A DNA stretch of 64,000 bases from Sabellastarte sp. h YS-2021. Lineage: Eukaryota; Annelida; Polychaeta; Sabellida; Sabellidae. Below the pieces are notes generated by a model. The model was not told the DNA's origin, did not search any database, and worked only from the letters and a program-made list of their open reading frames with translations. Where the stretch lies: NCBI GenBank assembly GCA_964017235.1, contig OZ024933.1, positions 6,327,962 to 6,391,961 on the forward strand, written 5' to 3'. This document shows, piece by piece, positions 21,440 through 33,399 of the stretch. The position numbers and the translations under genes were made by a program. Numbering within the stretch: position 1 is the first letter of the stretch; each line of letters begins with the position of its first letter.

Positions 21440-24400
21440 TTAAATATAGTCCTGCAAATGACGCGGTCTCCTCCTTTCACGACCACTTCTGCTGGGCTGT
21501 AATTCAGGTAGCTGATCTCCAGAATCAAGATGTTGTTCAATCTCGAGCGTAGATTCTGGCGAAACTGGGTCATCTGGAAACAATTGTACTTTCTCCTGAC
21601 AGTATCCTGGCAGACTGATATCTGTATTATCTGGCTCATTGTCGAACAGCCATCCCAAACAGAAATCATCTTCATTTTCAGGATCCTCTTGGTCGAGGTC
21701 GTTCAAAATTTTACTTCGTTTTCTGCGAAGCCACAAAGGAATGGCACGATCTTCACAAGGCTTTAACCTATCATGATGTAGGACAAATGACTTCCTCTCG
21801 TCAGCTACCTCAAAAAGAATAGGTGAAATAACCTTGGAGATGACATATGGGCCTTTCCATACCGGCTGTAACTTAGGACTTATGCCAATTTTTCTAGCTG
21901 AATCAAGGACATACACGAGATCACCAATCTCATACGTAGTCACTATCAACTTGAGGTCATAGTCCCTTTTCTGTCTTTCTTGACTGGACTGCAAGGACTC
22001 CCTTGCAAGGGTATGGACTTGACGAAGAATTTGCTGTAGCTTTGTGACATATTCCGCAGAAGTTGTTTCTTCTTGACCGATAGAGCCAAACATCAAATCA
22101 ACTGGCAACATGACTTCTCTGCCAAGCATCATCATGTTCGGGGTAAATCCAGTGTGTCTATTGACGGTTGAGCGAATAGCACCCGCTAGTTGCTGTAGGT
22201 GTTCATCCCAGGACTTCTGATTGCTTTTCAGGAAACACCGAATTAACTGCAGTAGGGTGCGGTTATAACGCTCTACCTGACCATTGGAGCATGGTCTATA
22301 GGGTGTAGTCCTGGTTTTGGTAATCTGGAGCAAATCACAGACAGTTGCGAACAGTTTACCATCAAAATTGTTTCCTTGGTCAGTGTGAATCTCCACTGGG
22401 CATCCTAAACGTGAGATGAATCCATCAACCATACATCGGGCGGTTTCTTCTGCATTCTGATGTGGTAATGGAAAACATTCAAGCCACTTAGTGAACTGAT
22501 CCACAATCATCAGGACATATTGGTTACCTTTGGTACTTGGAGTAAATAGACCTAGAATATCCACATGCACACGTTCTAATGGAGATCCTACATGGTACTG
22601 TCCAAGTCCTGCTTTGGCTTTGGTTTTGGCTTTTTTACTCCTGTTGCACACCTGACAGGATTTCACAAAAGTTCAACATCCCTGGACATCTTATACCAAA
22701 TAAAAGACTTTCGGATACGCAAGAGCGTCTTTGCGATGCCCATATGTCCAGTTAATGGTATATCATGATTAAGGGATAAAACTTCCTGTTTCAGGCTTTC
22801 TGGAACTACTAATAATTGTTTTTCCCCAAGGACATTCTTCCAGGAGTACCATAATAAGTTGTTTTGGTAACTTAAACGACTTCTATTGAGGTAGAAATAC
22901 TTAACTGCTGGGCTGCATAAGGACAACTCCCTTTGACTAGGGGTTATGTCAGTTTGCAGCCAAACAATTAGTTTTTTCAAACAAGGATCATTCTGCTGGA
23001 GTTTTGACAACTCTTCTTCTGTATAAGAGAGAATCCACTGGACGTCTGGCTCATCTGGCGAGACAGAAGCTGTTCTAACGGCTAGAGGAACGACATCATC
23101 GACATCTGATTCAAACCTAGACCACTGCTGATGGGCCCTGGTACAGAATTTACAACCTTGACAAGGTAAATCTGCCAGGTCAACACCAGCTTGGTAACAG
23201 TTGCAGAAACTTGTTTCATCTGGGATTCTGGACAATCCATCAGCGTTTCCATGTCTGTTTCCAGGTCGATGTTGGACGGTCATGTCGAATTGACTCAGTT
23301 CTTCTAACCATCTGGCTAGTTGACCCTCTATGTACTTGAAACGAAGAAGCCAAGTTAGGCTATTGTGGTCTGTCCTCGGGTAGAATTTTCGGCCTAAAAG
23401 ATAGTGACGGAACTGTCTTGTGAATCTGATTACAGCTAGGAGCTCTCTTCTGGTCACACAGTATTTGCGTTGTTCTGGGGTCAGAACATAACTTCCGTAG
23501 CTAATCACTTTTTCATCACCGTCTTGCAGTTGTGAAAGCACAGCACCTATTGCTGTTCCTGAAGCGTCCGTATCCAGAATGAAAACGTCTGTTGCATTCG
23601 GATAGGCCAAAATGGGCGCATTGACCAACTTCTCCTTGACGGCGTCAAATGCTTCTTGGTGACTCTCCTGCCATTCAAAAGTTGCTTTACTTCCCGTCAG
23701 TTTGTAAAGTATGGAAGTAAGACCTGCGTAATCCTGGATATGATCACGATGGTAATTCACAAATCCTAGGAATTTCTCTACATCTTTCACAGACTGTGGA
23801 ATTGGCCATTTCTTTACTTTGGTAATGTTGTCTGGATTCACAGCAACACCTTCGAAACTAACCACATGTCTCAAAAATGTAGTTTCAGTATGGAACAAGC
23901 TACACTTTTTGGGCTTAAGTTTCAGATTGTGCTGACGAAACCTTTGAAAGGTTAATTCCAAATTAGTCACATGATCTGTGAAGTCCTTGCCTAGAACAAT
24001 CACGTCGTCGATGTATGCCAATGTTTTGTTCCATGTTAACCCTCTCAGGACAAATTGAATCACTCTTTGGAATGTGGCGGGAGCATTGCAAAGCCCAAAC
24101 ACCATCCGTTTGTATTCAAATAGTCCGTACTTAGTAATAAAGGCTGTTTTGTGCTGATCTTTTTCATCAATTTCTATTTGCCAATAACCACTCGCCATAT
24201 CAAGTGTGGAAAAGTATCTATTACCAGATAACTGATCCAAACATTGTGATATGGATGGTAATGGAAATAAGTCTTTGACTGTTTTGGCATTCAAGGAACG
24301 GTAATCCACACAATATCGGACAGAGCCATCTCTCTTCCTCACAAGAACTGGTACAGAGGCCCAGTCTGAGGAAGACTCTGAGATCACCCCGATATCCAAC

Positions 24401-25400
24401 ATCTGCTTCAGGTTCTCCTCTTCTTCACCTTCAAAACCCATTGGTGTACGACGCATAGGATGTTTGATTGGACGTTCTGTACCAGTGTCTATGGTGTGTT
24501 TAATTTCCTTGAAACATCCTATATCATGACTCCCCTTGGAAAATATATCCTGATACTTCAGTAGTAAAGATCTCAAGATGGTTGCTTCCTCTTCATTCAA
24601 GAACTTCTTGGAACGCTGGAACAATCCTACAAGATGATCTGGAAGACTAGTATGAAGTTCAAGACTGGTAGAAGGTTTCTCAAGATCGCTAGAATGTTTT
24701 TCAAGACTGCTAGTGTTGATCTTTTTGGAATTTTCAGTCAAAACAACGTCACATTCCATTGCATATCCTAACACATGACCAACATAAATTAGAATTGGAA
24801 CGTTTGTGTCATTGACTAATTGAATTGGGACCATTTCCGCTGCCTGAACAATAGTGTTGGGTAGCAAAACACCTTTGTTTTTACCGGATGGTGAAATAAC
24901 TATTTCACCGGACAAAGTTTTTGCTAACCGAGCACTAGTTCTTAAAACACTGCTAGGTGGTAGGAACAATTTTTCATGGGCAATAACTGGGACACAAGAG
25001 TATTGATTCCCCTCGCTAGTTTTGAATTGATTCAACCTCAGTGAATACCTATTCAACATGAGAGTACCTTTATCCAAGTTCAAAACAGCTTTGAAATGAC
25101 AAAGAAAATCTAAACCAATAATTAAAGGTTCAGCTATATTAGCTACATAGAATTTCCATGTGAATGATTGCGACTCACTGAAGGAGACTGTTACTCCCTC
25201 AAACAGTTTTGCATCAATTTTCACATCTTGAATAATTCCTTCCAATTTAAGCATTCCCTTTAAATCAGGTTTGTTTTCAATCTGTTCATACAGTTTACTA
25301 CTCATCAAGGAAATCTGAGTGCCGGTATCTAGTAGTGCTTTGGTTTGTTTTTCTACACCAAACTCTCTTACATGTCTTGTGATTCACCCAATTATTCATG
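21440..25400 (-). pseudogene. Ty3-like pol: protease, RT, RNase H, integrase
   Basis: In element order there is a retropepsin-like region with LLDTG near 25340, then RT with KHPMRRTP, VRYCVDYRSLN and the catalytic YIDD. RNase H follows (DTDASGTAIGAVL, RRELLAVI, TDHNSL), then the integrase zinc-binding region (GHMGIAK, CQVC) and the D,D-35-E core (VDILG, HTDQGNNFD, NGQVERYNR). The tail ends in a basic RRRPRHL stretch. Domain order RT-RH-IN is that of Ty3/Gypsy, not Copia. Long frames survive with very few breaks, so the pol region looks recent. No chromodomain was recognised at the end. Confidence 0.95.
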
Positions 25401-25449
25401 TTGAGGGTCGGGGCAACGGGTGAATTACCCCTCCCTGTTAGTTTAAAGA

Positions 25450-27160
25450 CTTTACAGAGTCAGAAAAGGTTACGTTGGACTTCTCACCCATGGAGCTAGG
25501 TCACATGGTGGAGTCAGAACTACCTTTAAAACCCTGTGTAGTCCTAGGTGGTGGTGGTGGACTATGATAGAGCTGGTTATCCCTTCTTGGGCTGGTCCTC
25601 CAGTTTGAATCATCACTCCACTGTGGACTTCTCCTGTAGTCTCTGTTTTGTGATGGATGGTACTGTCCAGAACGGGGACTGCCATAGATATTCCTCTGAT
25701 ATCCTTGACTGGATGAAGGAAACCTTTCAGGGGTACCCGGTGGTGTGTACCTATCACGTCTGGGACCGTTATGCTGATAACCAGGTAAGTTCCATATTGG
25801 GTCATAACCCTGATGATCTCTCCAGTTGACTTGATCGCTCCTGGTTGATGACCATTGTTTCCTGTTGTAGCCATCATATCACCTCCTGGGACAATTTTGT
25901 GCAAAATGTCCTGGTTCACCACAGTTATAGCATCTCAGTACATCCTGTCTGTTCTTATTGTCTTTTAACACTTTGTGTAGACCCGAGATAACTTTGTGAA
26001 ACTTCTTGTGGTGACGACCATCTCTTCTAGATGTATGGCCCCGGGCTTGTAATGTCTTAGCCACAGTTTCCTCTGATGTGGTAGAGGTATCAGAATCAGT
26101 TGAGGGACTTGACGAGTCAGACTCAACATATTTGACACTCCTCACAGAAGCCTTCTTCCCAAGGATAGCTTTGCGTAGTTGCATAGCATCCTGAACAAAT
26201 TTATAAGCATCTTCAAGGGTGGTGGGATGTTTACCAGCTTACCAGCAGCTGCAAGCACTGCTGCTTTGTCACGACAGCCCTTCATAAAGGCATCCACAAA
26301 AAATGGACTGCACGCCTCCTGTTTTTGCTCATCTGGGAATAGGGAGACTATCATTCCTTGCATTCTGGCTAAGTACTTCTCAAGATTTTCGTCCTCACGC
26401 TGTTCAGTTTGTAAAAGTTCCCATCTCAAGGCGGCTGGGGATTCCGTTTTCCCAAAGTGATCCTGGAATCTCTTCTTCAGCCAATCAAAGTCCGATTCTT
26501 TACGGTTTGGCAGGATTCCATAATACTCCGCTGCTCCTTTCCTCAGGGACATGGCAAAGTTATGGATCTTCTCAGACTCGGTCCAGGCTAAGGTCTTAGC
26601 CACTAGCTCAAACTGAGAAATGTATCCATTCCAATGTTCACCTTCAAAGGACAGCTTTGGTACGTGAATCTTGCTCTTCATCTTGTCTTTATGGGTCACG
26701 GTTTTCTTCTGAACTTCATCTTCAGAGCTGTCAGATGAGACATGGACATTGTCATTCACCTGACTGACTACACTGACATATGGTGTCTTGTTGTTGTAAA
26801 CCCCGTTTGGGCTTTTTTCACGAATAGCAGCTGATACACGCTGAAAACACTCATCCTGATCTTCAATCCTTGGTGTTGAACATCTACTAGTTGTCCTAAG
26901 ATAGCTAGGTACAGGAGTATACAACGGCTGAGACATCCTGACCTGCTTCTGAGGAACCTTCGCAATAGTTTGTTCTTCTGAAGACCCTGGGCAATTAAAC
27001 TCTGAAACTGGCCTCAAGTCCAATCCTGTCCACTGAAGACCTGGTAAATTGGACGGAAGCTCATATTCCAAATTAAATGTATCTCGCATGGTTCTGAGCT
27101 GGCGGTTCACTTTCTCCAATGTAGGCTTACGCTTGGCTTCAAATATCTTGCTTTGGACAT
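25450..27160 (-). pseudogene. gag region with zinc knuckle
   Basis: It holds a retrotransposon gag-type domain (KLSFEGEHWNGYISQFE, WTESEKIHNFAMSL, EYYGILP) followed by a CCHC zinc knuckle, CYNCGEPGHFAQNC, near 25,890, and then a His/Gly/Pro-rich stretch before the protease. Gag forms the particle and the knuckle binds RNA. The region has a small number of breaks. It lies between ORF1 and pol on the same strand, as expected. Confidence 0.88.
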
Positions 27161-27167
27161 TGACATT

Positions 27168-28600
27168 TCACTCGAAAGCTTTTTCAATGTCATCAAGACA
27201 ATTCTCATCAGCCACACCTTCCAGTTGTTGCTTTTGCTGGACTAAAATCTGTTCATGCTTCTGTAATGCAGCTTTGTTCTTGGTCACAAGCTTGGATAAC
27301 TCTGTAAAGGAATTTTCCAAGTCCTTCTGTAAAGCTTGAAAAGCTACATCCTGCTCCACACCAGTTCGATGTTTACTGATCGAAGGGTTGTGGCCACAGG
27401 GAGCATGCTTAAGGTTCTGTACTTCCTCTTTGACAACCTGCACCTGTTGAGCTAGACCATCTAGATCTTGATGCAGCAAAGAGATTTCCTGTTGACGTTG
27501 GTTTTCAGCAATCTCAAGTTGTTGGAGAGAAGTTATCGCTTCCTCTTGGGATCTCTGAGTTTCTTTGACCGACTCCAGTTCCCGGTCCAACATCACTTGA
27601 TGTTGTGTCACCCTGGACTTCAAGGAAGAAAACTCAGTTTTCTGCTGGTCGTACTCTTCAACTTGTCGATCCAAGCGAGAATCAAGTCTTGAAAACCTAG
27701 ACTTTGTTTCTTGCATCTTGGACTGTAATTGCTGACTAAGGTTCGTGACATCCCTGTAGCAGTTGAACATCACTTCCTGTTGAGAATATTTCAAGCCGGA
27801 CACATCACTTTTCAACACTGTGGTGTCACTTTCCACTCTGTCAAGTTTTTGATGTTTCTCCTTGACATCAGACACTCTCTGATCCAAGCCATCTACTTTG
27901 GACTTAAGCTCAAGTTGAGCCGTACGGGTTGAATGAACTGAATGGTTCAATTCTTCCACTGTGCGGAACAACTTTGTCACTTTATTGCTGGTTTCAACCT
28001 GGGTAGATTCCAGTTTCTTCACAGTCTTCTCTCTCTTCGATGTGTTTCCCTTTATTGTGATCAGAACTGACCAAATATCATCAAGTCCTGGCTTTCCAGT
28101 AAGTATTGGAATAGAGTCCGAAGTCTCGGGTTCAAGTCCTACATTTCCCTGACTGGGAAAAACCTGATAGGATGAGCCCGACAACTCTACTTTTGGTGAC
28201 TGTAACTTCTGATGATCAGCTGATGTTCCCAACAAATGCAAAGATTCTTTGTCAGGGAAAGCATACTGGTCGTCTGAATCTTCATCGTCCTTCTCCTCCA
28301 CCTCACAGGAATCTTCCGTGCCAACCTGAACTACAAGGTGTTCCTGACTGGAGCAAACCTTGTTATCAGATGACACATTTTTGTCACTGAATATGATGAA
28401 ACCTGAAGGTTGGAGTTTCTTGATCACTGAATTGCTGACAACTTTTGACTTCTGAAGGTCATGCAAGGTCAGCGTACCACCATTTTCCTCCCTCAGGTTC
28501 AATATCCTGTCTGCCTTTGCTTCACCAATGCTTTTTATTGACAATCAATCAGCCTTGGTTGCATCTGCAATGTGGACTGGTTTTTTTCCACCGGTAGCCA
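27168..28600 (-). pseudogene. ORF1: helix-hairpin-helix plus coiled coil
   Basis: The first coding part of the retroelement begins just after a short MATGGKKP-like start. Near the N terminus is a helix-hairpin-helix motif of the ComEA type (SIKSIGEAKADRILNLREE), normally a non-specific DNA-binding fold. Then comes an acidic stretch (EEKDDEDSDD) and about 250 residues of Gln/Glu/Lys-rich heptad-like sequence typical of coiled coils. I do not recognise a Ty3 family that has this ORF ahead of gag. It could be an N-terminal extension of gag or a separate protein. About one break. Confidence 0.7.
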
Positions 28601-30261
28601 TTTGCAGTTTTTTTTTTAAAAGTGAATTTACTCAATTCAACCAACAAAAAACCTGACAAAATACAAACTGACAAACACTGTAAATTCAATAACCAACTAG
28701 CAAAACAATGCCAAGTCAATTAATGAAATTGTACACAAACAACACACAAATCCGATAATCTAACTTGCAAGGCGGAGCAAAGTTAAACCGAATTAAATAA
28801 AACCCAATCTGCACGACAATGCAAAGATATAGGCCAAAGTTCAATAAATAACTTGCAAGACAAAGCAAGTTATTTAGCAAAAATCACAAAAGGTACAAAT
28901 GAAATGAAGAAAATTTGAAATACTGTTCAAAAATTTTCACATTTAGAGAAAATGCTGTAGCTTAATTTTTTGTCCCAAAAATAAATAATATACAATTTAC
29001 ACTACAAGTAATTCAGACTAGATTCAATTTTGTTATTGAAACCTAATAAATTTTAAACAAGGTTAAATAAATTTTTTATGCAATAAAAAATTACTTTATT
29101 GTAATGCAATAAAAAAGGTTGGTTTTTTTTGTTTCCTATTGAAAAATCTTCGCAATAAAAATTTTATTACAACTTTTAACTAATACATATAATCATGCAA
29201 ATAAATGAAAAAAAAATAATGGGTCTTCATTACTGTTAGTAAGGGCAATTTTTGTCAAAGTTCAATTTAAAAATAATTTAAAATAATATTCAGAGTACTT
29301 TTTAAATTTAATTCAAATCACTAGAAAATTACCACAAAATTCTACAACAGAAAATTAAATTTACTTGCAAATGTGCTACTAATTTACTATAAAGATAAAT
29401 ATTTTACTACAATTACTGTCAAAAATACTATATTTACTTCAAATTTCCACAAAAGAACCACTGTAAATACACTAGAAAAAATGTACTACATACACAGTAC
29501 CAATAACACTACTTTGCTTTGAAAAATCACAACTGAGTTGAACAATACAGGTATTTTATTTTACAAATAACGGTACCGACAACCGACCAATTATTTGCAA
29601 ACAAAAAGTACCCAATCGATCTGAGTTGTAAGAAACAACTGACAACCAACTCGAGCGATGAACAAATATGACAAGAAAAGCAATAAAGAGCAGTAGAAAA
29701 ACGAAATTTATACTGCCACACACAAATATGAGATTTTCAATATAAATGTACCGAAATCGTACACTGTTATAAAGCAAATATATTTGTGACAATAATTTAA
29801 AACAAAATACCTACAAATATGAAGTAAAATAGTGTATATTTCATAGAAGTTTACCGGAAATCACGCTAAGATTGCCGATCAACACACTACAAAAACGAAA
29901 ATTCACGCTAAAATTTGCCGTTAATTCACGCTAAGAATTACCGATAGGTGAATTACAGAACACTAAATTACAGCATATTATAGACAAACAAAGTAAAAAA
30001 TAACAATGAATCGAAGAAATACCTGTTTTATTCACATAAAACACCAAGAAAATTCAAAGAAATTTGAATTCGCGTGGTGGACGAAATTACCACAAAAATA
30101 CTGAAAAACTTACAAAACCCATACCAGAATTTTGTGGGTGATGAAATCACACACTTCTGGTACCAGTATTGTAAAATACCAGACCTACCAGTAGTTATCT
30201 GTAGTGATGCTGTTGGATTTCTTGTAGGTGTTCTTCCTTTGAATGTGCACAGATAACTGAA
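28601..30261 (-). other. AT-rich leader of the retroelement
   Basis: About 1.6 kb of AT-rich sequence lies between the 5' terminal repeat and ORF1. It contains short repeated words (attcacgcta three times between 29870 and 29940) and an inverted pair agttatctgt (30193-30202) / acagataact (30250-30259) next to the LTR. I do not see a clear tRNA primer-binding site after the LTR. No convincing gene. Confidence 0.5.
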
Positions 30262-30366
30262 TGGGCTTGGTTCATTTCCTGTTCTTTACTTCCAGTGGGG
30301 AGATGCTAAAACTCAAACGGTAGGTGAACGGACTTCCATTCGAAACTACCCGGCGGCTTCACTTCA
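30262..30366 (-). repeat. Probable 5' LTR (short, 105 bp)
   Basis: This is the mate of 6620-6724 in the same orientation with about two differences, and it reads TG...CA on the minus strand. It lies upstream of all the retroelement parts. On the minus strand the sequence following it does not look like a usual TGG primer-binding site, the main argument against calling it a complete LTR. Confidence 0.58.
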
Positions 30367-30837
30367 ATATAAAAGATGTTGGTTACTGATATCTACGAAG
30401 ACAAGAGCCTTTAATGAAAAATACAAGCTTTCATATCCGGGATTAAATTCATCCTTGACGAATTGTGTCTTTAGCTGTAGCCGGCCCATATAGATCTTAT
30501 CAGTAATATTTAAGTTTAAAAGCTTATATTTAAATTAAATAGGTTAGTGTGCTATGCACGTCAAAAAAAAATTCGTTTATATATTTTTAATAAAGTGACG
30601 AAAGAATGGTCAAGAAACCGAATGATCCTGAAAGTTCTTCAAAACTCACCGAAAACGGCAATCAGGATGTACTCGAAACGCCAGAAAAAACACAAAGTAT
30701 GATAGAGTTTGACTCGCAGTATTATATGCACTGGGCAAAGTTTCATTGTTTATTTCATATTAATGATGTTGTGTGCAAACACACTTACTTGCGATGTCAT
30801 ATCTTGCTTCATACTGATGACAATATTGGAGTCTAGG
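30367..30837 (+). other. Unique flank with a small hypothetical ORF
   Basis: This short unique stretch lies between the retroelement and satellite C. An open frame at 30606-30836 (76 codons) begins MVKKPNDPESSSKL and ends immediately before the array. The first half is polar and low-complexity; nothing is recognised. It could be the first exon of a gene interrupted by the satellite, or chance. The upstream sequence is AT-rich, with no clear promoter. Confidence 0.3.
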
Positions 30838-33399
30838 AGGTTGTCCAAGTTCATCCACATGTTGCTCCACCCTGGAAAATCACAAATTTGGGTGTTCCTC
30901 CACTCTGTGAAAACATAAGATTGCTCATTTTGAGGATTTTAAATCTACATATATGGCCTAAAATTATTGGGCAAAACATATTTTCTTGATATACCACATC
31001 ATCCACATGTTCCTCCACCCTGTTCCTTCACTCTGTGAAAACATAAGATCGCTCAATTTGAGGATTTTCCACCTACACATATGACCTAAAATGATTGAAC
31101 ACAACCTAGTTTCTCTATATACCACCACATCCACATGTTCCTCTACCCTGTAAAAACATGAAATCGCCCAATTTGAGGATTTTTTACCTACATATATGGC
31201 CTAAAATGATTGGCCAAAACATATTTTCCTGATATGTCACATCATCCACATGTTGCTCCACCCTGTAAAATCACAAATTGGGGTGTTCCTTCACTCTGTG
31301 AAAACATAAGATCGCTCAATTTGAGGATTTTTCACCTACATATATGGCCTAAAATGATTGGCCAAAACATATTTTCCTGATATGTCACATCATCCACATG
31401 TTGCTCCACCCTGTAAAATCACAAATTGGGGTGTTCCTTCACTCTGTGAAAACATAAGATCGCTCAATTTGAGGATTTTTCACCTACATATATGGCCTAA
31501 AATGATTGGCCAAAACATATTTTCCTGATATGCCACATCATCCACATGTTGCTCCACCCTGTAAAATCACAAATTGGGGTGTTCCTTCACTCTGTGAAAA
31601 CAAGAAATCGGTAAATTTGAGGATTTTCCACCTACACATATGACCTAAAATGATTGGACATAACCTATTTTCTCTGTATACCACATCATCCACATGTTGC
31701 TCCACCCTGGAAAATCACAAATTTGGGTGTTCCTCCACCCTGTAAAAACATAAAATCGCCCAATTTGAGGATTTATCACCTACATATATGGCCAAAAATG
31801 ATTGGAAAATGATTTTATTGGTATACCACATCATCCACAAGTTCATCCACACTGTAAAATCATAAATTTGGGTGTTCCTCCACTCTGTAAAAACATAAGA
31901 TCTCCTAATTTGAGGATTTATCACCTACATATATGGTCTAAAATGATTGTAAGTAACCTATTTTCCTGATATACCACATCATCCAAATGTTCCTCCATCC
32001 TGAAAAATCACAAAATGAGGTGTTCCTCCACCCTGTAAAAACCTAAAATCATTGAATTTGAGGATTTTCCACCTACATATATGGCATAAAATGATTGTAA
32101 ACAATCTATTTTATTGGTATACCACATCATCCACATGTTCATTCACACTGTAAAATCATAAATTTGGGTGTTCCTCCACCCTGTAAAAACACAGAATCGC
32201 TCAATTTGAGGGGTTTAAAGTAACATATATGACCTAAAATGATTGGCCAAAACATATTTTCCGGATATTCCACATCATCCACATGTTGCTCCACCATGTA
32301 AAATCACAAATTGGGGTGTTCCTCCACCCTGTAAAAACATGAAATCGCCCAATTTGAGGATTTTTCACCTACATGTATAGCCTAAAATGATTGGCCAAAA
32401 CATATTTTCCTGATATGCCACATCATCCACATGTTGCTCCACCCTGTAAAATCACAAATTGGGGTGTTCCTACACTCTATGAAAACATGAAATCGCTCAA
32501 TTTGAGGATTTTCCACCTACACATATGACCTAAAATGACTGGACACAACCTATTTGCTCTATATACCACATCATCCACATGTTGCTCCACCCTGGAAAAT
32601 CACAAATTTGGGTGTTCCTCCACTCTGTGAAAACATAAGATCGCTCAATTTGAGAATTTTCCACCTACAAATATGACCTAAAATGATTGGACACAACCTA
32701 TTTTCTCTTTTACACCACATCATCCACATGTTGCTCCCCCCTGGAAAATCACAAATTTGGGTGTTCCTCCACCCTGTAAAAACATAAAATCGCCCAATTT
32801 GAGGATTTTTCACCTACATATATGGCCGAAAATGATTGGACACAACCTATTTTATTGGTACACCACATCATCCACATGTTCATTGACACTGTAAAATAAT
32901 AAATTTGGGTGTTCCTCCACTCTGTGAAAACATAGGATCGCTCAATTTGAGGATTTTCTACCTACACATATGACCTAAAATGATTGGTCACAACCTAGTT
33001 TCTCTATATACCACCACATCCACATGTTCCTCTACCCTGTAAAATCACAAATTGGGGTGTTCCTCCACTCTGTGAAAACATAAGATCGCCCAATTTGAGG
33101 ATTTATCACCTACATATATGGCCTAAAATGATTGTAAGTAACCTATTTTCCTGATATACCACATCATCCAAATGTTCCTCCACCCTGTAAAATCACAAAA
33201 TGAGGTGTTCCTCCACCCTGTAAAAACATAAAATCGTTGAATTTGAGGATTTTCTACCTATATATATGGCATAAAATGATTGTAAACAACCTATTTTATT
33301 GGTATACCACATCATCCACATGTTCATCCACACTGTAAAATCATAAATTTGGGTGTTCCTCCACCCTGTAAAAACACAGAATCGCTCAATTTGAGGGGT

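Larger units (their letters stand above)
6620..30366 (-). mobile_element. Ty3/Gypsy-like LTR retroelement with extra ORFs
   Basis: Two direct repeats of 105 bp (6620-6724 and 30262-30366) bracket a minus-strand set of retroelement parts. In element order these are a leader, ORF1 (helix-hairpin-helix plus coiled coil), gag with a zinc knuckle, pol with protease, RT, RNase H and integrase, and a third ORF with a finger and a TatD nuclease domain. The RT/integrase sequences are of Ty3/Gypsy type. An 11.4-kb hAT element lies inside the third ORF, and without it the length would be about 12.3 kb. The two terminal repeats differ at about 2 of 105 positions, which suggests a fairly recent insertion, though this is too short for a firm age. 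The copy is broken: besides the hAT insertion I estimate between five and ten small breaks. No target duplication was seen outside the repeats, so the outer limits are less certain than the body. Confidence 0.72.
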
